Assembly: GCF_015732285.1 (NCBI RefSeq)
Contig: NZ_WIQU01000016.1
Span: 79,073-143,072, forward strand
Source of the DNA: Pectinatus frisingensis
Lineage (GTDB): Bacteria > Bacillota > Negativicutes > Selenomonadales > Selenomonadaceae
Reading direction: 5' to 3'
DNA length: 64,000 nucleotides
The translations under genes and the position numbers were made by a program. The notes under the pieces were generated by a model. The model did no database searches, had not been told where the DNA came from, and saw only the letters and a program-made list of their open reading frames with translations. Each line of letters starts with the position of its first letter. The stretch's first letter is position 1. Positions 56,703-64,000 of the stretch are shown one piece after another.

Positions 56703-58433
56703 TTAAATTTTGAATTTGTTTATATTAGTCTGCAATGCAACAGCCAATTTTGACAAACCTTGGCTGGCTGAAGCAATTTCCTCACTGGACGCTGATTGTT
56801 CTTCGGCAGCAGCAGATATGTTTTGCGCCTCATTTGAGGCTTTTTTAGTTTCTTTATCTATATTCTGAACAGAATCAACAACGTTTTGTGTATGACCGGT
56901 TACTTCTTCTATAGCCGCTGAGATTTCACGTATTTGATGAGTCATATCACGGATCATTATGAGTATTTGTCCAAAACTGTCACCAGCGGCAGTAACAACA
57001 CTAGTTCCAGTATCAACTTGCTTTTTGTTGTCAGACATAAAATTAACGGCATTAACAGTTTTTTGCTGAACTTCATTAATGAGATCAGTTATTTGCGTGG
57101 TTGCATTTTGCGATTGTTCCGCAAGTTTTCTGACCTCATCGGCGACAACAGCAAAACCCTTTCCCGCTTCTCCGGCCCTTGCAGCTTCGATGGCGGCGTT
57201 TAATGCAAGCAAGTTTGTTTGACCGGATATACTGGATATAACATCAATAATTTGGCCGATTTGTTTTGATTTTTCCTCTAAATCATTTATTACAGCCAAA
57301 GTATCATTGGTTTTTTCTTCAATTACTTTTATTTGATGCACAGCATGATCAATATTTTTTTCTCCGGTATTGGCTGTTTCAAAGGTTTTTTCTGCCGATT
57401 CAGCCATTGTTTGTGAATTAGCAGTGACTTGTTCTATTGCTGCAGATATTTGCTGAACAATGTTTGTGGTCTTATTAGACAGAACAAGTTGAGTTTCCGC
57501 CACTTGAGCAATATGTGTAATTGAGCCAGCAACTTGATTGGAAGCTTGAGCTGATTGTTCTGAGCTTGCAGTTAATTCTTGAGAGGAAGCAGAAAGTTGT
57601 TCCACTGTATGTAATGACTCAGTTAGCAATAAACGAATATTGTTGGACATATCATTTACAGCTTTGGCTACATATCCAAATTCACTTTTATCTAATATGT
57701 ATTCTTGAGATATTTTCGCTGAAAAATCTCCTTTGGCAATTATTTGCAAATAGCTTACGATTCCTTTAAGACGGGAACTTATCTGTTTGGTAATGAGCCA
57801 GCCAAGTAAAGCCCCTATGATAAGTGATAAAATTATAATGGCTATAAATATTATATTAGCATTAATAAAATCCTGTCTATTTTGTTTATTCACGTTATTG
57901 GCATCGTTAACGGTATCGGTGGCTAAATTGTTCAAATTCTTAGCAAAATTTTGAGCTAAAGCCTTTCCCTGGCTGTTATAGAGCGCATAAGCATCGGCAT
58001 TTTTATTTTCTGCGGCCAATGATACCACATTTTTACGGACGGTTTGATACTGCTGTAAATCAGCTTTGATTTCTTTCACGGTTGCAGCGGCTTTGGCGTC
58101 AAGCGGAAGCTGTCCATACTGTGTCATATTATCTTGGAACAGTTTGTCTTGTTCTTCAATTTCATTTATTAAATTTGCATTTTCAGTTTTATCGTTTGTC
58201 AACATTAGTGCGTGTATATCGGTTTCAATTTTTTGAGCTGCAGCTTTATTTTCGGTAGAAAGTTTTACTGCCAAAAGTTTCTCATGATACATAACATACA
58301 TGTCACTATGCATTTTCGATAAAAAACAATAACCGACTATACCTGTGCATCCTATAGCAATAAGTAAAACTGAAATAAGTAAAATCAGTTTCTGGGCTAC
58401 TTTAAGCCTATTAAATAAATTCAAAAAAACCAC
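56703..58433 (-). CDS. Methyl-accepting chemotaxis protein
   Basis: A 576-residue receptor with a membrane helix (about 14-36), a four-helix-bundle type extracytoplasmic sensor (about 37-190), a second helix (about 192-213), HAMP domain (about 214-268) and a signalling domain whose hairpin tip contains [18 protein letters not shown]. It would feed CheA/CheW signalling; ligand unknown. No pentapeptide tether is seen at the C-terminus. Monocistronic. Confidence 0.92.
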   Translation of the reverse strand: MVFLNLFNRLKVAQKLILLISVLLIAIGCTGIVGYCFLSKMHSDMYVMYHEKLLAVKLSTENKAAAQKIETDIHALMLTNDKTENANLINEIEEQDKLFQDNMTQYGQLPLDAKAAATVKEIKADLQQYQTVRKNVVSLAAENKNADAYALYNSQGKALAQNFAKNLNNLATDTVNDANNVNKQNRQDFINANIIFIAIIILSLIIGALLGWLITKQISSRLKGIVSYLQIIAKGDFSAKISQEYILDKSEFGYVAKAVNDMSNNIRLLLTESLHTVEQLSASSQELTASSEQSAQASNQVAGSITHIAQVAETQLVLSNKTTNIVQQISAAIEQVTANSQTMAESAEKTFETANTGEKNIDHAVHQIKVIEEKTNDTLAVINDLEEKSKQIGQIIDVISSISGQTNLLALNAAIEAARAGEAGKGFAVVADEVRKLAEQSQNATTQITDLINEVQQKTVNAVNFMSDNKKQVDTGTSVVTAAGDSFGQILIMIRDMTHQIREISAAIEEVTGHTQNVVDSVQNIDKETKKASNEAQNISAAAEEQSASSEEIASASQGLSKLAVALQTNINKFKI

Positions 58434-59288
58434 TCCTATTATTTTTTAAATATTTGCATATATAAAAATAACAAATTTTGCAGGGAAGTGATAAAAAATA
58501 TATGTACTTTAAAGTAAAACAGAATTGATAAGAAAGTAATATTAATTAAAAAAATTAATATTACAAGGAAATCGCTTATGCATAATAGAATATAAATAAT
58601 AGTATGTATTTAGTTTTGGCATTTTTAATAATGGCAAATTTTACAAATAGTTACCGATTTTACCGCTACCCTGCAAAGTTAGTGGTTTTCACTTTGAATA
58701 GTTCACGGGGTTCTTGAAAAGCTGGATATGAATATCGAGTAGCCCATACGAATTTCATCTGTAAGCTATTATAACCGTATGTGAATCTCTCATTCATACG
58801 GTTCCTATCTTTAATCACTAGTTAAACTAATCCGAGGGGCTTATCGCATGAAGATGATTTAAACTTCACTGGCAGCCTTATTTTTAAGCTTTAAACATAT
58901 CTTAAAATAAATAACATTTGGCTAAATAATTATTCACCCCCATAAGTTAGACCTGGAATTAATCTAACTTATGGGGGTATTTTTTGACTGTTCGAAATAA
59001 AAACCGCAGTAGCAATAAATCCCACTGCGGTTTGGTCTAACTTTATGGGGCCACTATAGCTTCATTTTTAAGTCTTTTAGTGATACGGATAATTGTAATG
59101 GCATTTTTTCCAACGATAGGTTAGAATGGGAGTAGGTCATCGGTTTTCAACTTCTTTTGGGTTTGCTTGGTTACTTGCTCGTTTCGGAGTTATCGATGGT
59201 TTTTCCTATTCTCTTTTGTGAACTTTATTATGTGACATGAAAATCGAAGCAATTACCTTACAAATATGCTATTATTCAGAAACCCCAA
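58434..59288. other. Gene-free stretch with mobile-element relics
   Basis: No protein gene is supported. A segment at about 58720-58810 (AAAGCTGGATATGAATATCG, then ACCGTATG...CATACGGT) resembles part of a group II intron. At 58936-58985 a perfect 16-bp stem followed by T-run acts as a terminator or an IS end, and 59030-59060 (GGTCTAACTTTATGGGGCC) resembles the right end of IS3-family elements. Both assignments are tentative. Confidence 0.35.
58936..58985 (+). terminator. Strong hairpin with T-run
   Basis: ACCCCCATAAGTTAGA pairs fully with the arm at 58963-58978 and is followed by TATTTTTT. A second AACCGCAGT/ACTGCGGTT hairpin lies just downstream. The hairpin arm sequence recurs in altered form at 59036-59049 (TCTAACTTTATGGG), as expected for the ends of a small insertion element. 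Confidence 0.5.
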
Positions 59289-59867
59289 TTAATTAACTTT
59301 TTTATGGCACAGAAATAATTTTCCTGACAGATACCACGCAGCCACTCCCGATGCGATTCCCAAAAAGGCTCCAGCTAACACATCACTTGGATAATGCATA
59401 AAAAGATATACCCGTGAAAATGCTATCCCACTTGCCAGTACAATCGTCAGTAAAACCCAGCGGCTTCTTATTCCTTTTATCATAGCGGATGCAGCTGCAA
59501 AAGATGAAAATGCATGTGCGGAAGGAAATGAATAGTTGTTAGTTGCGGGCATGTGTAAATGTAAGGATACCCATGGATAATCAATGCAAGGCCTTGACCG
59601 CATAACGGTATGTTTCAATAAATCATCACCTATAATCAAGCTAAAAAGCAGGGCAATGAAAACAGCTATTCCCGTACGCCGATATTTTCTTATACATAAC
59701 AAGATGACACCTAAAAAGATCCATATCCTTCCTGTATTTCCCAACCAAGATAAATTTTTCATAAAAGGGGTAATCATGCTGTTGACTAGATTATTTTGCA
59801 CCCAAAATACTGTATTATGATCTAAAGCTATGAGCCATCCCACTATTATCACTTGCCCTCTTGTCAT
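59289..59867 (-). CDS. PAP2-family membrane phosphatase
   Basis: The 192-residue integral membrane protein has the three phosphatase motifs: KHTVMRSRP, SFPSAH and SRVYLFMHYPSDV. It probably dephosphorylates a lipid such as undecaprenyl diphosphate. The start is ambiguous among ATG 59867 and nearby downstream GTG codons. Monocistronic. Confidence 0.85.
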   Translation of the reverse strand: MTRGQVIIVGWLIALDHNTVFWVQNNLVNSMITPFMKNLSWLGNTGRIWIFLGVILLCIRKYRRTGIAVFIALLFSLIIGDDLLKHTVMRSRPCIDYPWVSLHLHMPATNNYSFPSAHAFSSFAAASAMIKGIRSRWVLLTIVLASGIAFSRVYLFMHYPSDVLAGAFLGIASGVAAWYLSGKLFLCHKKVN

Positions 59868-60144
59868 TAAATTTTATATATTATAACACATAGCGCATAA
59901 ATTTAGAAATTTGATTCAGTAGAGAAAGTATTAGATAATTGAGAAATATTATATTTTTAATAATAAAGCATGGTGAAAAATGGGCAGAATTCAATAAACT
60001 GGTATAATAGATAGCTATTATAATACCGGGGGGATTTTGTTGTAAAAAATTGTGCGAGCTTTTCGATATTGTTAAATACAGAAAAAAAAATGTTCAGCCA
60101 AAAGGTTTGACTATATTACTATTATGCTATGAAAGGATTCTATA

Positions 60145-60771
60145 ATGAATAATATTTTGTTTTTTATACTAGATGGTTATGCAGATTGGGAAAGTGGTTT
60201 TGCAAGTGCAAAATTAAACAAACCGGATGAGGGATACGCTGTACACACAATTTCAGTAAGTAAGGCACCTGTTATTTCGCAAGGCAATTTTTTCACTAAC
60301 ATAGATTATTCTATTGATACTTTTGAAGATTTTGGTAGCTGTGCAGCCTTGCTATTAATAGGCGGTACAGGCTGGGGGACAGAACATTTAATAAAAGGAT
60401 ATGATTTGTCATTATATAATTCATCGATTAGTAAAAAAATAACAACATTTATCAATTATTTTTTAGAAAATAAAATACTTGTCGGTGCAATTTGTGATGG
60501 TGCAACATTCATGGCAGATAATGGCTATCTTGATAATATTTCACATACTGGCAATTCCCTTTCACACTTAAAAGAAAAAGCTCCAAAATATAATGGTGAA
60601 TGGTTATTTAAAGAAAAGCAGGCTATTTATGATAATAATATAATTACAGCTAATGGAACTGCTCCGCTAGAATTCGTCCGGGAAATTTTACTTGCTTTAA
60701 ATATGCTTGGTGGAAAAAATAAAGTTGATGAATGGTATAATTTATATAAACAAGGTACTTTTCAATCTTGA
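60145..60771 (+). CDS. DJ-1/PfpI family protein
   Basis: A 208-residue class I glutamine amidotransferase-like protein with nucleophile elbow AICDGATFMA and an acidic residue near the start (DGYADWE). The GNSLSHLKEKAPKYNG segment resembles YdeA/PfpI-like members. Function could be chaperone, deglycase or protease-like; not resolved. It follows an AAAGGA site. Confidence 0.8.
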   Translation: MNNILFFILDGYADWESGFASAKLNKPDEGYAVHTISVSKAPVISQGNFFTNIDYSIDTFEDFGSCAALLLIGGTGWGTEHLIKGYDLSLYNSSISKKITTFINYFLENKILVGAICDGATFMADNGYLDNISHTGNSLSHLKEKAPKYNGEWLFKEKQAIYDNNIITANGTAPLEFVREILLALNMLGGKNKVDEWYNLYKQGTFQS

Positions 60772-60892
60772 AACTGGTACTATACTGCTAAAAAACTATT
60801 AATATAAAAGGGAAAAAGAATTCGAGAACTTATTAAAAAACTAAACATGAAAACTACCATAGCTGCCGTTCATTTGCTTGGATTTATAAACG

Positions 60893-61060
60893 GGAGTGCG
60901 GACAAAAAGTTGGATTATCGTTATACGATCAATCCTAATTTTTGTCGATATTCCATCGGGCTTAAATAGCCAAGAGACTCTTTTATCCCAGCTTGATTAA
61001 TAAAAGACCTTATCTGTAGACTATTATTAATAGCCCCCAAAATTAGCAACGTTACTTCTT
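60893..61060 (-). pseudogene. IS3-family transposase C-terminal remnant
   Basis: On the minus strand 60921-61060 reads as the end of an IS3-family transposase: INQAGIKESLGYLSPMEYRQ followed by KLGLIV and a stop at 60921, matching the usual LGYLSPVEYR terminus. A GCGGACAAAAAGTTGGATTA stretch at 60899-60918 looks like the element's terminal inverted repeat. The rest of the transposase is missing. It marks one edge of the foreign-looking islet that continues to about 62.25 kb. Confidence 0.65.
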
Positions 61061-61319
61061 TCGCCTTTTATGGTGACGACCATCATGGGGACGGCACTGG
61101 TTTCAACAGCGCACAAAAATTCCACTACCGCCACAACAACAGCAAAAAGCCCTGCCACAAGATCAGCCGGATCAAACACGATCAACCGCAGCCAGCTTCT
61201 CTATACGGACTAGTGCAAGAAAACGTCTGCACTCCCGTGAGTCAAAAAATGCGTGAATATCACTTGGCTAATACCGATACTCCGAATTTGCACAAGAATC
61301 TGTTTAGCGAGATCTGATG
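61061..61319. other. G+C-richer unassigned stretch
   Basis: Two overlapping plus-strand frames are open here, one giving about 55 codons beginning LATLLLSPFMVTTIMG and one ending NLHKNLFSEI at 61316, but neither has a start with a ribosome binding site and I recognise neither. Likely broken remains of genes brought in with the neighbouring exporter. Confidence 0.3.
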
Positions 61320-62096
61320 CTATTTGAACATTTCCATACTGCCCATGGTCACGATCATGAGGAAAAGAACTGGCTGAAGAACCTTTTCCAGTTTTTGTTT
61401 GTTGATTCGTTTGAGAAGAAACGGACCAACAAAAGCACCACAGACTGTGCCGATCGTTAGGAGCCCGACGAGCTGCCAGTCGATTGTTCCAATGCCGAGG
61501 TGCGTAAGAAATCCGGTCACGGCGATTCCGAAAAGGACAAGCACTGATGTGCCCACTGTTTCGAGTGCCTGACAACCGAGAATCATCAGTCCTGCGATAA
61601 TGGGACCTCCGCCGCTCAGGCCAACCAGCCCAGACATGATTCCTCCCAATAAACCAAAGCATACGGCCTTAATCGTATTGGATTTTTTGTTCATGGGATC
61701 GACATTCTGCGTATCGCCATGTTTTCGTTTTTTCTTTATGTAAGAGACAAGCATCTGAATGGCCAAAAGCAAAAGAATCAGTCCGGTGATTTTGTTATAC
61801 AGGCTTTCCGGTAAAAAACCGGAACACAGAGAACCCAACATTGAGCCTACAGCACCACTGACCAGCATGGTAAGCCCGAAACGCAAGTTCACATTTCCTG
61901 CCTTCCAATGGCTGAACGTTCCAACGGCGGTCGTCGGTATCGTGGTTGCCAGCGAAGTGGTCGCAGCAATGGCGGGCGGGATATTGAAAAGCGTGGTCAA
62001 AATTCCCACATAAACGGCTCCACCTCCCCCCCCCAGGGATATGATCAATAGACCTACAATAAAGCCAACAATCGGTAAAGCAATGTAATAAGCCAT
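61320..62096 (-). CDS. TauE/SafE-family anion exporter
   Basis: The 258-residue membrane protein has two homologous halves of four helices each, with LISLGGGGGAVYVG in the first and MSGLVGLSGGGPIIAG in the second, as in the TauE/SafE (DUF81) family that exports sulfite, sulfoacetate or related anions. The ATG at 62096 has GAGGAGG upstream. It follows, with one base between, the 3' end of a TetR-type regulator gene. Composition differs from the sulfur cluster, so it probably arrived separately, although sulfite export would suit IslA. Confidence 0.82.
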   Translation of the reverse strand: MAYYIALPIVGFIVGLLIISLGGGGGAVYVGILTTLFNIPPAIAATTSLATTIPTTAVGTFSHWKAGNVNLRFGLTMLVSGAVGSMLGSLCSGFLPESLYNKITGLILLLLAIQMLVSYIKKKRKHGDTQNVDPMNKKSNTIKAVCFGLLGGIMSGLVGLSGGGPIIAGLMILGCQALETVGTSVLVLFGIAVTGFLTHLGIGTIDWQLVGLLTIGTVCGAFVGPFLLKRINKQKLEKVLQPVLFLMIVTMGSMEMFK

Positions 62097-62097
62097 A

Positions 62098-62240
62098 TTA
62101 TGACTCCTCCTCAATGGTCAAAGTAGAAAGAAAACGCGTGACAAGCTGCTTATAGCTTTTATCCACATTTGCTTTGGTACCTTGAAAAAAACCCACCTCT
62201 TCCAGCGAAATGAATCCATGGAGCGCACTTCGAAAACATA
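62098..62240 (-). pseudogene. TetR-family regulator, C-terminal fragment
   Basis: The minus-strand frame reads ...SALHGFISLEEVGFFQG... and ends SYKQLVTRFLSTLTIEEES, matching the C-terminal effector domain of TetR regulators with a HGF-type motif. The DNA-binding half is absent; the frame stops making sense at about 62240, where a 12-bp inverted repeat (62236-62247 and 62266-62277) lies. It presumably once controlled the adjacent exporter. Confidence 0.6.
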
Positions 62241-62315
62241 AACTTGGTTTGGTAACATAGACAATCCAAGTTTATGTCCGCAACTGGCAAAAAATACAAA
62301 ACTATTTATAAACTT

Positions 62316-63305
62316 TTATACTATTTCCCCGTCTGTTTCTTCCGGATAATACAGCTGCCATTCATTGCGTATTTCTGACATCATTGCCATCACATCAACG
62401 GTATCATTAAGCCGCATGATTTGCCTGTTCCCTCTTATCGCCGTTTCCATATCCTCCATCTCATATTGCAGGGCGCACCGCCTGTCGCCCTCCTCAATAA
62501 AGGTCTTCTCGCCCGATGCCGCGTCAACAAGCACAGCTTTGCAGGCCCGCGGATATTCCATTATTTCTATATAGCATTTTTCGCAAGAAATAACTGCTCG
62601 CTTTGGTTGTTTGGAATGCAGAGACAATGATACCACCGTCATTTCTCCCTGTTTGTTCGTCATAAGTATGCCTGTCTTCTCATCCACTCCCGTCGGTGCA
62701 TAACTAACCTGAGTCAGGATATTGTCCGGTTTAGATGATAAAAATAGTCTTGCTAGTGAAAGAGCATATACTCCGATATCCAGCATCGCACCACCAGCCA
62801 GATTTTTGTTGAAGAACCTATTTTTCATATTATATTCCTTAAAGCTGCCGAAATTTAGCTGAATGAGATTTACCTTGCCGAAGTGCCCCTCGCCGTACAT
62901 TCGGCTCAGTTTTTTATATAGAGGCATATGATAAATCGTCATAGCCTCCCCCAGTACAGACTTGTTTTTTTCAGCTAGTGCCACCGCTTCACGCAGTTCC
63001 GCAGAGTTCAGTGTAATCGATTTTTCGCACAAAACATGCTTTCCCGCAGCAAGCGCTTCGCGCAGGAAATCTATATGCGTGTTATGTGGCGTTGTTATAT
63101 AAATAACATCCACATTTCCATCATGGAACATTTCATGATAATCGCCATAGACTTTCTCTATGCCGTACTTTTCCGCGAAGGCAACCGCTTTCTCATGTGT
63201 GCGATTCCCTACAGCATAAACTTTCTTTCCTGAATTTTTCAAAGCGGCTGCCATTTCGTTGGACACTACCCCTGTTCCCAAAATAGCCCAGTTTATATCT
63301 TTCAC
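62316..63305 (-). CDS. Gfo/Idh/MocA family oxidoreductase
   Basis: A 329-residue NAD(P)-dependent dehydrogenase: Rossmann start WAILGTGVVSNEMAAALK, the family EKS motif in HVLCEKSITLN, and a C-terminal substrate-binding domain (about 125-325) with GGAMLDIGVYALSL. Substrates of the family are sugars, cyclitols or trans-dihydrodiols; the DIGVY motif fits the trans-1,2-dihydrobenzene-1,2-diol/1,5-anhydrofructose branch. Monocistronic here. Confidence 0.85.
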   Translation of the reverse strand: MKDINWAILGTGVVSNEMAAALKNSGKKVYAVGNRTHEKAVAFAEKYGIEKVYGDYHEMFHDGNVDVIYITTPHNTHIDFLREALAAGKHVLCEKSITLNSAELREAVALAEKNKSVLGEAMTIYHMPLYKKLSRMYGEGHFGKVNLIQLNFGSFKEYNMKNRFFNKNLAGGAMLDIGVYALSLARLFLSSKPDNILTQVSYAPTGVDEKTGILMTNKQGEMTVVSLSLHSKQPKRAVISCEKCYIEIMEYPRACKAVLVDAASGEKTFIEEGDRRCALQYEMEDMETAIRGNRQIMRLNDTVDVMAMMSEIRNEWQLYYPEETDGEIV

Positions 63306-63385
63306 TGCAAGTTGTTCCTCCCCAATAAAAATTATTACGATGGCTTTAATATATCATTTTTATACAACAACATCAATGGTACAGC

Positions 63386-63577
63386 TCAATTGATCTGCTT
63401 TTGTATTCTTTCACCTTCATCGGTATCAGCCACAGTGATCTGATAGTTCCGCACCTCCGTAGGTATGGAAATCAATTCAATATACGTGTTGTCCATTATA
63501 GGAGTTTTTAAATTTGTAAAGTCACGATATCAATCAGGTGCAATTTCCGTGAATTCGATACCAGCTAGAATTAGTTA
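63386..63577 (-). pseudogene. Possible decayed protein fragment
   Basis: A minus-strand stretch reads LAGIEFTEIAPD, a stop, then YRDFTNLKTPIMDNTYIELI through VADTDEGERIQKQIN and a stop. It looks protein-like but is interrupted and short. The first part vaguely resembles a PilZ domain end. Low confidence; the rest of 63306-63643 holds nothing I can assign. Confidence 0.25.
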
Positions 63578-63643
63578 TAGTGCTGTTATGTTGTGATGGT
63601 GCGGTAAGTCCGTAATAACGATAGCTTTATAAATATGTAATAT

Positions 63644-63695
63644 TTGACAAATGCTTTACTTTATATTATATTGAACGTATGTTCAATATAATATA
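63644..63695 (+). promoter_or_regulatory. Promoter overlapped by a long palindromic operator
   Basis: TTGACA (63644-63649), 17-base spacer and TATATT (63667-63672) form a promoter. The -10 box is embedded in a perfect palindrome at 63662-63695 centred on TTGAAC-GTAT-GTTCAA. This is a typical autoregulatory site for the TetR gene that begins 24 bases later. Confidence 0.75.
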
Positions 63696-63718
63696 GATAT
63701 TTTGAGGATGGCAGAAAT

Positions 63719-64000
63719 ATGGCACAGGTATTAAAAGAAGAAATAAAAAACAAAATATACCAGATGGCAATTGAGGAATTTTATAATAACGATTATAAGA
63801 CTGCTACTTTAAGAAATATTGCGAAGAATTCAGGTATTCCCGTGGGGCTTATTTATACTTATTATAAAAGCAAAGAGGCTCTGTTCAATATTATCGTTAA
63901 TCCTATATATTTATCTGTCCAAGAATTACTATTATCAGAGCCAGGCGTATCAGGTAGCAGTCAGGACCATGATACTTCTTTTCATTTTCAAAAGGAACTG
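63719..64000 (+). CDS. TetR-family regulator, truncated by window end
   Basis: The first 94 codons are present. Residues about 8-55 form a TetR helix-turn-helix with ATLRNIAKNSGIPVGLIYTYYKSKEALF, the hallmark YxYYxSKE-type element. GAGG is upstream of ATG 63719. The effector domain lies outside the window. The palindrome over its promoter implies self-repression. Confidence 0.82.
   Translation, partial: MAQVLKEEIKNKIYQMAIEEFYNNDYKTATLRNIAKNSGIPVGLIYTYYKSKEALFNIIVNPIYLSVQELLLSEPGVSGSSQDHDTSFHFQKEL

Noticed and set aside
59868..60144. Inverted repeats around 60003-60030
   Set aside because: GGTATAATAG-type repeat is AT-rich and imperfect, with no clear regulator or terminator features.
61210..61662. 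150-codon minus-strand frame
   Set aside because: Overlaps the TauE/SafE gene in another frame; arginine-rich shadow sequence with no motif.

Overview
The window looks like chromosome from an anaerobic, low-GC Firmicute. Genus is not readable, but the gene mix (PTS/GH4 sugar operon, glycyl radical enzyme, nitrogenase-like genes, lipoprotein ABC receptors) would fit Negativicutes or a clostridium. This placement is inference. No rRNA or tRNA gene was recognised. The type I restriction block and the short islet around 61-62 kb are visibly richer in G+C than the AT-rich remainder and look acquired.

Layout. 0-3 kb: YfbU-family protein, a small membrane protein, a group II intron 5' fragment and a DUF362 ferredoxin-type protein. 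3-7.7 kb: alpha-glucoside PTS, 6-phospho-alpha-glucosidase and an RpiR regulator. 8.2-15.5 kb: type I restriction-modification operon (half-HsdS, HsdR, HsdS, Fic, HsdM). 16-27 kb: taurine/isethionate sulfonate island (GntR regulator, taurine aminotransferase, two sulfonate-type ABC transporters, isethionate sulfite-lyase IslA and its activase IslB). 27-34 kb: MnmA, cysteine desulfurase, a methionine gamma-lyase family enzyme and an AmmeMemoRadiSam pair. 34-52.6 kb: the most unusual part, a nitrogenase-like cluster with NifX-like, NifB, NifH, a four-gene ABC transporter and three NifD/NifK-like pairs interleaved with cystathionine gamma-lyase, cysteine synthase and O-acetylhomoserine sulfhydrylase genes. 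52.7-55.3 kb: small membrane proteins, DUF4418 and a FtsX/LolD-type ABC exporter. 55.4-64 kb: lone integrase, chemotaxis receptor, IS and intron relics, PAP2 phosphatase, DJ-1/PfpI protein, TauE/SafE exporter, Gfo/Idh/MocA oxidoreductase and a truncated TetR gene at the window edge.

How it fits together. About 16-53 kb reads as a sulfur-scavenging archipelago. Taurine would be imported and deaminated to sulfoacetaldehyde; after reduction to isethionate by an enzyme not seen here, IslA would release sulfite. The NifB/NifH/NifDK-like genes most resemble methylthio-alkane reductase (Mar) systems, which reductively cleave C-S bonds to release methanethiol. MetY could fix that thiol into methionine, and the cystathionine gamma-lyase/cysteine synthase pair could pass the sulfur to cysteine. 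NifE, NifN and key N2-reduction residues are missing, so nitrogen fixation is not the expected role. Three different catalytic pairs served by one reductase and one cofactor enzyme suggest paralogues specialised for different organosulfur substrates; this is the best candidate here for an undescribed system. Several of these operons begin with a small hairpin directly abutting an intrinsic terminator, a possible shared attenuator or riboswitch.
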